Shown piece by piece: positions 53,695 to 62,718 of a stretch of 64,000 nucleotides of DNA. The position numbers were made by a program, and so were the translations under genes. The DNA is taken from positions 124,001 through 188,000 of the forward strand of contig NZ_RWKV01000008.1 of NCBI RefSeq assembly GCF_003993795.1, written 5' to 3'. The notes beneath the pieces were generated by a model. It saw nothing but the letters and a program-made list of their open reading frames with translations. It had not been told where the DNA came from and did no database searches. Within the stretch, counting starts at the first letter, position 1, and each line of letters begins with the position of its first letter. Source of the stretch: Aquabacter cavernae. Its GTDB lineage: Bacteria > Pseudomonadota > Alphaproteobacteria > Rhizobiales > Xanthobacteraceae.

Positions 53695-54351
53695 GTGCTG
53701 AAGCTGTATTCCACGCAATCGTCGGGAAATTCCTACAAGGTGCGCCTGCTGCTGGCGCGGCTCGGGCGGCCCTTCCATCTGGTGGAAGTGGACATTTTCG
53801 CCGGGGAGCACCGCACGCCGCAATTCCTCGCCCTCAATCCCGAAGGGCGGGTGCCGCTGCTGGAGATGGAGGACGGCACCGTCCTCGGCGAATCCAACGC
53901 CATCCTCTTCTATCTGGCCGAGGGCACGGAGCTGTTGCCCGCCGACCGGCTGGAGCGGGCGGAGGTGCTGCGCTGGATGTTCTTCGAGCAGAACAACCAT
54001 GAGCCCGGCATCGCCCAGGCGCGCTTCTGGCTGCGCCAGGTGCGGGGCGGCCGGGAACTGCGCACCCATGACGTGGACCGCTGGATGGAGGAGGGCTACG
54101 GCGCCCTGCGCATCATGGAGCGGCACCTGGAGAAGCGGCGCTTCTTTGTGGGCGAGACGCTGACCATCGCCGACCTCGCGCTCTATCCGCACACATGGCT
54201 GGCGCCGGAGGGGGATTTCGAGCTGGCCACCTTCCCCGCCATCGGCGCGTGGCTGGCGCGGGTGGCGCGGGAAACCGGCGGGCTCGATCTCTACTGGCAG
54301 CCGCCCGTGTCGAGCCGCCTCGTGACCGGGCCGGTGCTGGAGGCGGGCTGA
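53695..54351 (+). CDS. Glutathione S-transferase family protein
   Basis: 218 residues from a GTG at 53695 preceded by GGAAGGGCAGGA. N-terminal thioredoxin-like domain: LKLYSTQSSGNSYKVRLLLA with Ser residues at the catalytic position, NPEGRVPLLEMEDG and the glutathione-binding LGESNAILFYLAEG; helical C-terminal domain with GETLTIADLALYPHTWLA. Substrate unknown. An ATG at 53614 in the same frame would add 27 residues without GST similarity. The 237 bases after it hold no supported gene. Confidence 0.88.
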   Translation: MLKLYSTQSSGNSYKVRLLLARLGRPFHLVEVDIFAGEHRTPQFLALNPEGRVPLLEMEDGTVLGESNAILFYLAEGTELLPADRLERAEVLRWMFFEQNNHEPGIAQARFWLRQVRGGRELRTHDVDRWMEEGYGALRIMERHLEKRRFFVGETLTIADLALYPHTWLAPEGDFELATFPAIGAWLARVARETGGLDLYWQPPVSSRLVTGPVLEAG

Positions 54352-54588
54352 GGCAGAAAGACAGCCGGGAGCGCGTGCCGGGGCGAGGACGGGCAGTTTT
54401 TGCCCGAACCTGTGCACAAGCTCACGCTCCTGTGAATAGTGCCTTGAAAAGGCCACCGTTTTTCCGAGGCGAGCCGCCCCGTCGCCATATTCGCAGCGCG
54501 GGTGCGGAGCAACCTCCGATCGTCGATGGGAACAGAATCACCTGATTCGGTATTCCAGATGTGTCCGACGTGAAGTGAGTGGTCCGCC

Positions 54589-54966
54589 ATGTCCGAGTTT
54601 CGCGATTTCGCCATGATGCGTGTCGGTGTCTCGCCGGCCGATCCCGAGGCGCTTGCCCGCGCGGTGCGCAAGCACAAGGCCGGAGACGTGATGGCGCAGG
54701 TCGCCCTCACCTTTGCCTTGATGTTGGCCATTTGCGCGGTAACCTTCGTGTTGACGGTCGATCGTGCCGCAGCGGCTTCGCTGGTGGGCACATCGTTCGG
54801 TGTGGAGGAGATCACGATGCTGACGCAAGCTCTCGGTGCGATGCCCCTGGCGATCCTGGCGGCCCTTGCTATCGGCGGCGGCCTGCTCGTGGCCTATGGC
54901 GCGGCTCGCCGGGCCGAAGAGGCGCGTCTCGTCCGCGTTCCGGTGCGCGCGCGCCGCCGCGGGTGA
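54589..54966 (+). CDS. Small membrane protein of unknown function, coupled to a sugar-dehydrogenase-like gene
   Basis: 125 residues with two strong membrane segments (about 35–58 and 84–104), a hydrophilic N-terminus ([20 protein letters not shown]) and an Arg-rich C-terminus ([10 protein letters not shown]). By the positive-inside rule the two ends are cytoplasmic. I do not recognise a family. Its stop overlaps the GTG start of the next gene (GTGA), implying translational coupling and possibly a shared task. Confidence 0.7.
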   Translation: MSEFRDFAMMRVGVSPADPEALARAVRKHKAGDVMAQVALTFALMLAICAVTFVLTVDRAAAASLVGTSFGVEEITMLTQALGAMPLAILAALAIGGGLLVAYGAARRAEEARLVRVPVRARRRG

Positions 54967-56108
54967 GGTCTGCACGTTCCAGCCTCGCGGCTGCCTGCGT
55001 CCTTCTTGCCGTTTCGGTCCTTGCCGCTCCCGCCCTCAAGGCGCAGGGCGCTGACGCCGGGTCCATCGCGGGTGTTCCCACACGCGCGGTGACCGTCGCC
55101 ACTGGCCTTGAGAATCCCTGGTCCCTCGCTTTTCTGCCCGATGGCCGCCTGTTGGTGACCGAGCGGCCCGGCCGCCTCCGCGTGGTGGGACGTGACGGCA
55201 AGCTGTCCGCGCCGGTCCGGGGCCTGCCGCCTGTTCATGCGGAAGGGCAGGGCGGGCTGCTGGACGTGGTGCTCGACCCCGATTTCGCGCGCAATCGCCT
55301 CATTTATTGGAGCTATGCCGAGCCGCGCTCCGACGGCGCGGGCACGGCCGTGGCGCGTGGGCGCCTCGTTTCCGATCTTAGCCGGGTGGAGCGGGTGGAG
55401 GTGCTGTTCCGTCAGCAGCCCTCGGGCACGGGCAACAACCATTTCGGCTCCCGCCTCGCCTTCGCGCCGGACGGCACGCTCTTCATCACCCTGGGCGACC
55501 GCTATTCCATGCGCGACAAGGCGCAGGATCTTTCCACCACCATCGGCAAGGTGGTGCGGATCAATTCCGACGGCACGATTCCCGGCGACAACCCGTTCCG
55601 CGACCGCGCCGGCGCGCGGCCGGAAATCTGGAGCTACGGCCACCGCAACGTCCAGGCCGCCGCCTTTTCCCCGGCGGATGGGAAGCTCTGGACCGTGGAG
55701 CACGGCGCGCGCGGCGGCGACGAGGTGAACATTCCCCAGGCGGGCAAGAATTACGGTTGGCCGGTCATCACCTATGGCCGCGACTATTCCGGCGCGCGCA
55801 TCGGCGAGGGCACGGCGAAGCCGGGCATGGAGCAGCCGGTCTTCTATTGGGATCCTTCCATCGCCCCTTCCGGCGCGGCCTTCTATGGCGCCGACCGCGT
55901 GCCGGCGTGGAAGGGCAGCCTGTTCGTAGGGGCGCTCGCGGGCATGGCGCTGGTGCGCCTCTCGCTCGACGGCGACAGCGTGGTGGCCGAGGAGCGCCTC
56001 GACCTCGGCAAGCGAGTGCGCGACGTGCGCCTGGGGCCGGACGGCGCGCTCTGGCTCGCCATCGACGACAGTGCGGGCGAGATCGTGCGCATCGAGCCCG
56101 CCCGTTAG
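54963..56108 (+). CDS. Soluble PQQ-type aldose sugar dehydrogenase-like protein (YliI/Asd family)
   Basis: 381 residues from a GTG that overlaps the upstream stop. A signal peptide ([20 protein letters not shown]) leads into a six-bladed propeller of the GSDH family: [72 protein letters not shown] and [14 protein letters not shown], with the His and Arg residues that contact PQQ and calcium. It would oxidise aldose sugars in the periplasm with PQQ. No quinoprotein biosynthesis genes are nearby. Length is typical. Confidence 0.9.
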   Translation: MRSARSSLAAACVLLAVSVLAAPALKAQGADAGSIAGVPTRAVTVATGLENPWSLAFLPDGRLLVTERPGRLRVVGRDGKLSAPVRGLPPVHAEGQGGLLDVVLDPDFARNRLIYWSYAEPRSDGAGTAVARGRLVSDLSRVERVEVLFRQQPSGTGNNHFGSRLAFAPDGTLFITLGDRYSMRDKAQDLSTTIGKVVRINSDGTIPGDNPFRDRAGARPEIWSYGHRNVQAAAFSPADGKLWTVEHGARGGDEVNIPQAGKNYGWPVITYGRDYSGARIGEGTAKPGMEQPVFYWDPSIAPSGAAFYGADRVPAWKGSLFVGALAGMALVRLSLDGDSVVAEERLDLGKRVRDVRLGPDGALWLAIDDSAGEIVRIEPAR

Positions 56109-56150
56109 AACGGATCGGCAATCGGTAAATCCGCGTGCGACCATAAGGCG

Positions 56151-56242
56151 GTCATGGCCGGGCTTGTCCCGGCCATCCACGGGGCTCCGCCGGGTGGCGC
56201 TCGCGGATGGCCGTGGATACTCGGGACAAGCCCGGGCATGAC
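56151..56242. repeat. Long imperfect palindrome, copy 4
   Basis: Left arm GTCATGGCCGGGCTTGTCCC plus GGCCATCCACG; right arm CCGTGGATACTCGGGACAAG followed by CCCGGGCATGAC. It lies between the sugar-dehydrogenase-like gene and the DUF486 gene. The remaining spacer to 56337 holds no gene. Confidence 0.9.
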
Positions 56243-56337
56243 GGTCGGAAAAGCATCGATTGGGCTCCCCTTCTGAGGGGCGCTCCGACGTGAAGCCTGA
56301 TCGGCGAAAACGTCTCTAGAACGCTTTCCCAGCCCGG

Positions 56338-56691
56338 TCAGAATTTGTGGAAGATGAAATAGGCGCCCGCCGCGATGAAGGCGAAGCCGATCGCATGGTT
56401 CCAGCCCAGCGGCTCTTTCAGATAGAGCACCGAGAAGGCCGCGAAGACGAGGAGGGTGATCACCTCCTGCATGGTCTTCAATTGCGCGGTGGAATAGACG
56501 TCCGAACCGATCCGGTTGGCGGGCACCGCGAGGCAATATTCAAAGAAGGCGATGGCCCAGCTCGCGAGAATCGCGAGCGCCAGGGGGGCGGCCTTGTATT
56601 TCAGGTGGCCGTACCACGCGAACGTCATGAAGACGTTCGAGGCCAGCAGCATCAGGATGGGCAGGACGGCGGCGGAAGACCAGGCGGGCAT
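56338..56691 (-). CDS. DMT-family (DUF486) small membrane protein
   Basis: 117 residues with four membrane segments: PILMLLASNVFMTFAWYGHL, LALAILASWAIAFFEYCLAV, VITLLVFAAFSVLYLKEPLG and AIGFAFIAAGAYFIFHKF. The FAWYGHLKY, FEYCLAVPANRIG and LKTMQEVITL stretches identify the DUF486 group of the drug/metabolite transporter superfamily. These four-helix proteins are thought to work as dimers; substrate unknown. ATG 56691 was preferred to the one at 56727 because the conserved sequence begins there. Confidence 0.9.
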   Translation of the reverse strand: MPAWSSAAVLPILMLLASNVFMTFAWYGHLKYKAAPLALAILASWAIAFFEYCLAVPANRIGSDVYSTAQLKTMQEVITLLVFAAFSVLYLKEPLGWNHAIGFAFIAAGAYFIFHKF

Positions 56692-56790
56692 GGACGACCT
56701 CGGTGCGGGGAATGTCGCAGCCTGCACCGGCCGGCCCTCAAATCAACCCCTTCCGCGCGCGCGTCCCGGCCTCACTGCACCTTCCCAGCC

Positions 56791-57960
56791 TCACTGCACC
56801 TGAGCCGGGGGCTTCGGCGTGCTGATGACGCGCACCGGGCGCTGGCCCGGCTGCTCGCCCGCGGGCGCCATGGGCGCGTCGGCGGAGGCGGAGCTGTCGG
56901 CCGCGGGCGGTTTGGGGGCCGGGGCGGCGGCGGAGCGGTTCCGCGCCTGCTGCGGCGTTTCCATGGGGCGCGGCTGGGACATTTCCTTGGCCTGCTCTTC
57001 GGTCACCAGGATGTCGCCCTTCTGAAGGGTGGTCTGGTCTTCCAGGCCCGCCAGGGCCTGCGCCCAGGACTGGCCGGGCGCCCGGCAGGAGCAGGAGGGG
57101 ACCAACTGCTTGCGATACATGAGGGCGGTGGGCAGCGACATATAGGGCCGGCCGGTCACGCTGGTGGCCTGCTGGATGTCCTCGCCGGGATTGCGATAGG
57201 TGAAAAGCTGCGCCTCGGCGGCCGGGCACAGGCGGCGGCACAGGGCATCGTCCGTGGCGAAGCGGGCCGGCACCGTGGCGTAAGAGATGGGGAAATAATA
57301 GCCGTCGCAGGTGCGCACGCACACGGTGCGATAGGTGGACGACTTCGGCAGGTCCATGGGCGCCACGTCGAGGCCCGGCGCCTCTTCCGGCTCGGAATCC
57401 ACCGGGCCGCCGAACAGCGCCTCGAAGAAGTTGCGCGAGCGCTGCGGCCGCTGGCCCTGGGCCTGTCCGCCCTGGGGCATGTTCTGGAGCGCGGCGCGAT
57501 ATTGCGGGCCGCAATTGTTCTGGGCGAGGGCGACGATGATCTGGCGGCGCTGGCCTTGTGTGTCCACGCCGCCGCGCTCCACGGAGGCGAGCTGCGAGCG
57601 CAGGGTGGACATGCGCTGGTCGATGGCATCGCAGGCGGGCGGACGGGGCGGGCCCTGGAAGATGAAGAAGCCGCGCTGCGCGTCGCACTGCATGGAGCGC
57701 GCCTGCTGGCTCAGGCCGTCCAGCTCGGCGCGCATCTGCGCCGCCTGACGGATGCGGGCGTCATTGGTGGGGTCCACGCCCCGGTCGATCTGGGCGAGCG
57801 CGCCTTCGAGCTGGAGGCAGGCCGGGCCGGGCGCGCCGGCTTGCGCGCTTTGGGACGGATACTGGCCCACGGAGCCGGGCGGCAGGGTCCCCTGGGCCTG
57901 GGCCGCGAGCGGCGCCGTTGCGATGGCCGTTGCGAGGGCGAGGAGACGAGCAATCTTCAT
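56791..57960 (-). CDS. Secreted DUF2865 protein
   Basis: 389 residues. Signal peptide MKIARLLALATAIATAPLAA, cleavage after AQAQ; a helical middle (about 40–160) rich in Gln and Arg with two cysteines; then the DUF2865 domain with TYRTVCVRTCDGYYFPISYA, DALCRRLCPAAEAQLFTYRN and QLVPSCSCRAPGQSW, seven or more cysteines in total. The last 60 residues are Pro/Ala-rich and disordered. DUF2865 proteins are periplasmic in Rhizobiales with unknown function. The ATG at 57960 opens the signal peptide. Confidence 0.9.
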   Translation of the reverse strand: MKIARLLALATAIATAPLAAQAQGTLPPGSVGQYPSQSAQAGAPGPACLQLEGALAQIDRGVDPTNDARIRQAAQMRAELDGLSQQARSMQCDAQRGFFIFQGPPRPPACDAIDQRMSTLRSQLASVERGGVDTQGQRRQIIVALAQNNCGPQYRAALQNMPQGGQAQGQRPQRSRNFFEALFGGPVDSEPEEAPGLDVAPMDLPKSSTYRTVCVRTCDGYYFPISYATVPARFATDDALCRRLCPAAEAQLFTYRNPGEDIQQATSVTGRPYMSLPTALMYRKQLVPSCSCRAPGQSWAQALAGLEDQTTLQKGDILVTEEQAKEMSQPRPMETPQQARNRSAAAPAPKPPAADSSASADAPMAPAGEQPGQRPVRVISTPKPPAQVQ

Positions 57961-58061
57961 GCGGACCCGGACTTCACGCTGATCTATGCGCACCTTATAG
58001 CGGCTCGCGCCGCAGGAATGGTGTCCAAACTGTGTTACCCGCGCCGAAATCGAGCGGTCTC

Positions 58062-58102
58062 AAAAACGTGACGGCTCCGGCCGGGGAGCCGGAGCCGTCA
58101 CG
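58062..58102 (-). terminator. Intrinsic terminator after the TRAP binding-protein gene
   Basis: On the minus strand CGTGACGGCTCCGG pairs with CCGGAGCCGTCACG across an 8-base loop and is followed by TTTTT. It lies 17 bases after the stop codon. Confidence 0.88.
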
Positions 58103-58118
58103 CAGATTTCCCGTAGCG

Positions 58119-59213
58119 TCAGCTTTTGCCGCGCATGCGGATGTTGAAGTTGTCATACGCATATTCCGCGATCTGCCACCAGATGAGCTGGTCGGAACGG
58201 ATGGCGTTCATGCTGTCCAGCGCCTTCTTGAACTCGGCATTGGTGGCGGCGATCTCGGTATAAAGCTCGTTGGACGCCTTCAGGCCCGCTTCCATGATGG
58301 AGGTGGGGAAGGCGCGCAGCTCGCAGCCCTGCTGCACCAGACGGCGCAGCGCGGGCGGGTTCACCGCGTCATACTTGGCGAGCATCCAGTTATTGGCCGC
58401 CTCGCAGGCATTGGCCACGATGGCCTGGTAGTTTTTGGGCAGCTTGTTCCAGTGGTCCAGGTTGAAGACGTTGTGGAGCATCGCCCCGCCTTCCCACCAG
58501 CCAGGATAGTAATAATACTTGGCCACCTTCACGAGGCCGAACTTCTCGTCGTCATAAGGGCCGACGAATTCCGCCGCGTCGATGGTGCCACGCTCCAGCG
58601 CGGCATAGACGTCGCTGGGCGCGAGCTGCTGGGGCACCACGCCGAGCTTGGCCAGCACCTGCCCGCCAATGCCGCCGATGCGGAACTTCAGGCCCTTCAG
58701 GTCATCGACGGAATTCAGCTCCTTGCGGAAGAAGCCGCCCATCTGGCAGCCGGAATTGCCGGCCGGGATGCCATAGGTGTTGTACTTGGCCAGGACGCCG
58801 TTGATGATCTGCTCGCCGCCGTTGAAGAACCACCAGGAATGCTGCTGGCGCGAGTTGAAGCCGAAGGGCACGCCGGTGCCGAAGGCCAAGGTCGGATCCT
58901 TGCCCACATAGAAATAGGTGGCCGTCTGGGCGCATTCCACGGTGCCGTTGGAGACCGCGTCCAGCGCCTGGAGGCCGGGCACCAGCTCACCCGCGGGGAA
59001 GGTCTCGATCTTGAACTTCCCGTCCGTGGCCTCGGACACGTATTTCGCGAAGATCTGGGCGGTGCCGTAGATGGTGTCGAGCTGGCGCGGGAAGGACGAG
59101 GTCAGGCGCCACTTGATCTCCGGGCTCGACTGGGCGAGCGCGGGCATGGCGACGGCGCCGGTGGCGAGAGCGGTCGCGGAGGCGCCGAGGAAGCGGCGAC
59201 GGGTCTTGTCCAT
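58119..59213 (-). CDS. TRAP transporter periplasmic substrate-binding protein (DctP type), no membrane partners nearby
   Basis: 364 residues with a twin-arginine-like signal (MDKTRRRFLGASATALATGA, cleavage after ALAQ). The DctP fold is visible in IKWRLTSSFPRQLDTIYGTA, ELNSVDDLKGLKFRIGGIGG (the GLKFR substrate-binding Arg) and AALERGTIDAAEFVGPYDDE. The WWEGG and YYYYPGW stretches place it with TRAP proteins for 2-oxo acids (TakP-like). The membrane subunits DctQ and DctM are normally adjacent; none is found in the flanks, and a terminator follows immediately, so it works with components encoded elsewhere. Confidence 0.92.
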   Translation of the reverse strand: MDKTRRRFLGASATALATGAVAMPALAQSSPEIKWRLTSSFPRQLDTIYGTAQIFAKYVSEATDGKFKIETFPAGELVPGLQALDAVSNGTVECAQTATYFYVGKDPTLAFGTGVPFGFNSRQQHSWWFFNGGEQIINGVLAKYNTYGIPAGNSGCQMGGFFRKELNSVDDLKGLKFRIGGIGGQVLAKLGVVPQQLAPSDVYAALERGTIDAAEFVGPYDDEKFGLVKVAKYYYYPGWWEGGAMLHNVFNLDHWNKLPKNYQAIVANACEAANNWMLAKYDAVNPPALRRLVQQGCELRAFPTSIMEAGLKASNELYTEIAATNAEFKKALDSMNAIRSDQLIWWQIAEYAYDNFNIRMRGKS

Positions 59214-59357
59214 GGGGCACTCCTGGCATTCTCGTTTTTCGTTGCCGCGACAGGTGTCACGGCGCGCCTTTCCCGTCAATGCCACCTTCCCGCATGGCCG
59301 CTCCTCACCCATATAGGGGGTCCCGGCTGTCGCCGGTTCGCTCAACGGGGATGCTTC

Positions 59358-59867
59358 ATGCGCCGTCTTCTCGTGCTCGCCGCCCTGCTCTGCGCGGGCC
59401 TCTCCACCAGCGCGGCCGCCGCGCAGGAGCCCGACCTCATCTTCCGCAAGTCCACGGTCTGGAAGTTCCTCACCCCCGACGACAAGCTGGCGGTCTATGG
59501 CATCGACGACCCGGTGGTGAACGGCGTCGCCTGCCACTACACCATCCCCGAGAAGGGCGGCGTTTCCGGCATGATCGGCGTGGCCGAAGAGGTGTCGGAC
59601 ATCTCGCTCGCCTGCCGGCAGGTGGGGCCCATCTCCTTCAAGGAGAAGTTCGAACAGGGCGACGTGGTGTTCCGCCAGAGCCGCTCCTTCTTCTTCAAGA
59701 AGATGCAGATCGTGCGCGGCTGTGACACCAAGCGGAACGTGCTGGTCTATCTGGTCTATTCGGACAAGCTCATCGACGGCAGCCCGAAGAACTCCACCTC
59801 CACCGTCCCCGTCATGCCGTGGGGCGCGACTGGAGAGGTGCAGAAGTGCGCGGACTTCCTGAAATAG
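59358..59867 (+). CDS. creA: CreA family periplasmic protein
   Basis: 169 residues: signal peptide MRRLLVLAALLCAGLSTSAA, cleavage after AAAQ, then the CreA family sequence with DDPVVNGVACHYTIPEKGGV, EVSDISLACRQVGPI, FFKKMQIVRGCDTKRNVLVY and STSTVPVMPWG. Four cysteines are placed as in E. coli CreA. Function is unknown despite the link to the creABCD locus, whose other genes are not here. Divergent from the TRAP gene. Confidence 0.93.
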   Translation: MRRLLVLAALLCAGLSTSAAAAQEPDLIFRKSTVWKFLTPDDKLAVYGIDDPVVNGVACHYTIPEKGGVSGMIGVAEEVSDISLACRQVGPISFKEKFEQGDVVFRQSRSFFFKKMQIVRGCDTKRNVLVYLVYSDKLIDGSPKNSTSTVPVMPWGATGEVQKCADFLK

Positions 59868-59883
59868 GGAAGACGCGCCGCCC

Positions 59884-60204
59884 TCAGCGCGTGCAGGTGA
59901 TGGCCACCATGGAGGGGCAGAAGGCGCCGGTACAGGCGGGCTTCGCCCCGGTGCTCGCCACGGGGCGAAGCGGGTTCGGCGCCGCGATGCTGCCGGTCAC
60001 CTGTCCGAAATCGATGGCGCGGGCATAATCATGGGTCCGGCACCAGGCCGAGGCCAGCGTTTCGCCGCACGGCTCGCCATTGGCGAGGCACGCATCCACG
60101 CCGTATCCGTCGGAATTTTCCAGAATGAAAATGCGCGTTTCCGCGAACGCAGCCCCGCTGGCGCAGACCAGGGCAGCAGCGAGCATCAGGCGGATTTTCG
60201 TCAT
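59884..60204 (-). CDS. Small secreted cysteine-containing protein of unknown function
   Basis: 106 residues from ATG 60204: signal peptide MTKIRLMLAAALVCASGAAF, then RIFILENSDGYGVDACLANG, GETLASAWCRTHDYARAID and PACTGAFCPSMVAITC. Six or more cysteines in under 90 mature residues point to disulfides. Similar small proteins are found in Rhizobiales genomes, but I cannot name a family. It converges on creA, 16 bases apart. Confidence 0.75.
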   Translation of the reverse strand: MTKIRLMLAAALVCASGAAFAETRIFILENSDGYGVDACLANGEPCGETLASAWCRTHDYARAIDFGQVTGSIAAPNPLRPVASTGAKPACTGAFCPSMVAITCTR

Positions 60205-60667
60205 GGAATGAGCGCGACCTCGTGACCGTGTCCGCAGCGGCCCCCGTGTGGGACGACCTTCGGCGGAGAGTGGAATCGCCACACCAGCCCCTCATCGATA
60301 GACGGGCGCCCGGAAGCCGGTCAAGTGTCCACATTGAAGGCAGGGCGGGGCGCAGGGATTGCAGGCAAACAGGCCGCGGGCGGCACGGCGCGAAAACGCT
60401 TGACGGGGAACCCGACCGCTCCCATTGTCCCGCGCCATGAACGGGAATATGGCACTCTCTGTCCGGCGGCGCCTTGGTGCCGCGCTGTGGATTATTTGCG
60501 GTTAGCCCATAGCGCTGGCCGCGGCCGTCCCTTGCTGCACCCCTGATGAAGGACACTGGACGCCCCGGCCCGCGGGGTGGCGTGTGCCTTATGTCCCTGA
60601 AGACCTGACGGGCCATCCGGCCCCGGGCGTGTGCCCGGTTGCCGGCGTTTGAGGGAGCGGACACATC
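60205..60667 (+). promoter_or_regulatory. Long leader region of cysS with candidate promoter and small leaderless ORF
   Basis: TTGACG (60400–60405), a 17-base spacer and CATTGT (60423–60428) form a plausible promoter; transcription would start near 60435. An ATG at 60437 then opens a 22-codon ORF (MNGNMALSVRRRLGAALWII, then CG and stop at 60505), at or within a few bases of the 5' end, so it would be read as a leaderless message. It ends in Cys-Gly and lies 160 bases before cysS. A GC-rich bulged hairpin (around 60563–60585) follows. Translation of this ORF could sense cysteinyl-tRNA; this is a hypothesis. Confidence 0.35.
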
Positions 60668-62056
60668 ATGGAGCTGCGGCTCTACAATACACTGACGCGG
60701 TCGAAGGACGCTTTCCGTCCCTATGACGCTTCCAATGTCCGCCTCTATGTCTGCGGGCCGACGGTCTATGACCTCGCGCATATCGGCAATGCGCGCCCCG
60801 TGGTCATCTTCGACGTCCTGTTCCGCCTGCTGCGCCGGACCTTCGGCGCGCATGCGGTGACCTATGTGCGCAACATCACGGACGTGGACGACAAGATCAA
60901 CGCCCGCGCCGCCGACCGGGGCATCTCCATCCGCGAGCTGACGGAGGAGACCTATCACTGGTTCCGGGCCGACACGCAGGACCTCGGCTGCCTGCCGCCC
61001 AGCGTGGAGCCGCGCGCCACGGAGCATATCGACGAGATGCGCGTGCTCATCGAGCGCCTCGTCGCCTCCGGCCATGCCTATGTGGCCGAGGGGCATGTGC
61101 TGTTCCACGTTCCTTCCATGCCCGATTACGGCAGCCTCTCCCGCCGCCCGCTGGACGACATGATCGCCGGCGCGCGGGTGGACGTGGCCCCCTATAAGCG
61201 CGACCCCATGGACTTCGTGCTCTGGAAGCCGAGCCCTGAAGGCGTGCCGGGCTGGCCGTCCCCCTGCGGCATTCCCGAGCGTGGCCGCCCGGGCTGGCAC
61301 ATCGAATGCTCCGCCATGTCCTGGCGGCACCTGGGCGAGACCTTCGACATCCATGGCGGGGGCATCGACCTCGTCTTCCCGCACCATGAGAACGAGATCG
61401 CCCAGTCGCGCTGCGCCTTCGGCACCAATGTGATGGCGCAGGTGTGGATGCATAACGGCTTCCTCACCCTGGAAGGGGAGAAGATGTCCAAGTCCTTGGG
61501 CAACTTCGTCACCATCCGCGCGCTGCTGGAAGACTGGCCGGGCGAGTGCCTGCGCCTCGCCATGCTCTCCACGCACTACCGCCAGCCCATCAACTGGACC
61601 CGCCAGGGCATCGGCTTCGCCGCCAAGACGCTGGACAAGTGGTACCGCATCGTCGGCGACGAGCCGGCGGAGACGGGGGAGGGCAACCCGTTCGAGAGCG
61701 AGATCGCCGACCGGCTCGCCGACGACATCAACTCGCCCTCCGCCATCACCCATCTGCACCATCTGGCCGAGGTGGCCGAGGATGTGGAATCGTCCTCGGC
61801 GCTCAAGCGGCGCTTCAAGGGGGCGGCGAACCTGCTGGGCCTGCTCACCGAGACCGAGAGCGAATGGCGTGCCCGCCAGCGCGCGGCGGTGGCGGTGGAC
61901 GCCGCGGCCATCGAGGAATTGATTGACGCGCGCATCGCCGCCCGCAAGGCGCGGGACTTCGCGCGCGCCGATCAGCTGCGCGAGCAACTGGTCTCCCAGG
62001 GCATCGTGCTCATGGACAATAAGGACGGCACCACGAGCTGGGAGGTGGCGCGATGA
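60668..62056 (+). CDS. cysS: Cysteinyl-tRNA synthetase
   Basis: 462 residues. Class I synthetase motifs: the zinc Cys in [18 protein letters not shown], which contains the HIGH-equivalent HIGN, further zinc ligands in WHIECSAM and [10 protein letters not shown], and KMSKSLGN for ATP. It charges tRNA-Cys. Length is normal. The stop overlaps the start of the GNAT gene (ATGA). Confidence 0.97.
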   Translation: MELRLYNTLTRSKDAFRPYDASNVRLYVCGPTVYDLAHIGNARPVVIFDVLFRLLRRTFGAHAVTYVRNITDVDDKINARAADRGISIRELTEETYHWFRADTQDLGCLPPSVEPRATEHIDEMRVLIERLVASGHAYVAEGHVLFHVPSMPDYGSLSRRPLDDMIAGARVDVAPYKRDPMDFVLWKPSPEGVPGWPSPCGIPERGRPGWHIECSAMSWRHLGETFDIHGGGIDLVFPHHENEIAQSRCAFGTNVMAQVWMHNGFLTLEGEKMSKSLGNFVTIRALLEDWPGECLRLAMLSTHYRQPINWTRQGIGFAAKTLDKWYRIVGDEPAETGEGNPFESEIADRLADDINSPSAITHLHHLAEVAEDVESSSALKRRFKGAANLLGLLTETESEWRARQRAAVAVDAAAIEELIDARIAARKARDFARADQLREQLVSQGIVLMDNKDGTTSWEVAR

Positions 62057-62553
62057 AAACCGCCGATCCCGTCGCCCTGCGGCCCTTTCTTCCGTCCGAT
62101 GCGCCGCGCCTCGTCGCCATCTTCCGCTCCGCCATCGAAGAGCTGACGGACGAGGATTATGACGACGACCAGCGCGAGGCCTGGGCGTCCGCCTCCGACG
62201 ACGCGGAAGCCTTTGCGGCGCGCCTTGCGGGCCACCTCACCCTCGTCGCCACGCGCGCCGGGGAGGCGGTGGGCTTCCTCACGCTGAAGGACGACCGGCA
62301 CATCGACCTTCTCTATGTGGACCCCACGAGCGTCGGCACCGGCGTTGCGACGGACCTGACCGCGGCGGCGGAGATCCTCTCCAAGGCGCGGGGCGCGGCG
62401 TCCTTGTCCGTGGATGCGAGCGACACGGCCCTCGGCTTCTTCCAGGCCCGCGGCTATGTGCCCGAGCGGCGCAACACCGTGCCGCGCGGCGACGTTTGGC
62501 TCTCCAACACCACGCTGCGCAAGGCCCTGGATGTGACGAAGGGGCCGAAGTGA
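62053..62553 (+). CDS. GNAT-family N-acetyltransferase
   Basis: 166 residues with a GNAT fold: [20 protein letters not shown] at the N-terminus, [20 protein letters not shown] in beta 4 with the acetyl-CoA loop after it (VGTGVATDL in place of the usual R/Q-x2-G-x-G/A) and [15 protein letters not shown] at the C-terminus. The acceptor is unknown. Translationally coupled to cysS, a neighbour order seen in Rhizobiales. Confidence 0.88.
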   Translation: MKTADPVALRPFLPSDAPRLVAIFRSAIEELTDEDYDDDQREAWASASDDAEAFAARLAGHLTLVATRAGEAVGFLTLKDDRHIDLLYVDPTSVGTGVATDLTAAAEILSKARGAASLSVDASDTALGFFQARGYVPERRNTVPRGDVWLSNTTLRKALDVTKGPK

Positions 62554-62567
62554 CCTCCGACACCCCC

Positions 62568-62690
62568 TCACCCCCCGGCCCCTCTCCCGCAAGGGGAGAG
62601 GGGAGGTGCAGGCGCGCCGTCCGGCCCTTCTCCCCTCGCGGGAGAAGGTGGCGCGCGGCGCAGCCGCGGGGCGGATGAGGGGGAGGGCGT
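62568..62690. repeat. GC-rich extragenic repeat of the CCCTCTCCC–GGGAGAGGG type
   Basis: The spacer before the citramalate synthase gene is built of palindromic units: CCCCTCTCCC–GCAA–GGGGAGAGGGG (about 62579–62604) and CCTTCTCCC–CTCGC–GGGAGAAGG (about 62626–62648), followed by GGCGCAGCCGCGGGGCGGAT. Such composite repeats are widespread in alphaproteobacterial genomes. No gene is present. Confidence 0.75.
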
Positions 62691-62718
62691 GAACGGCGCC
62701 AAGATTGCGGGAAGAAAC

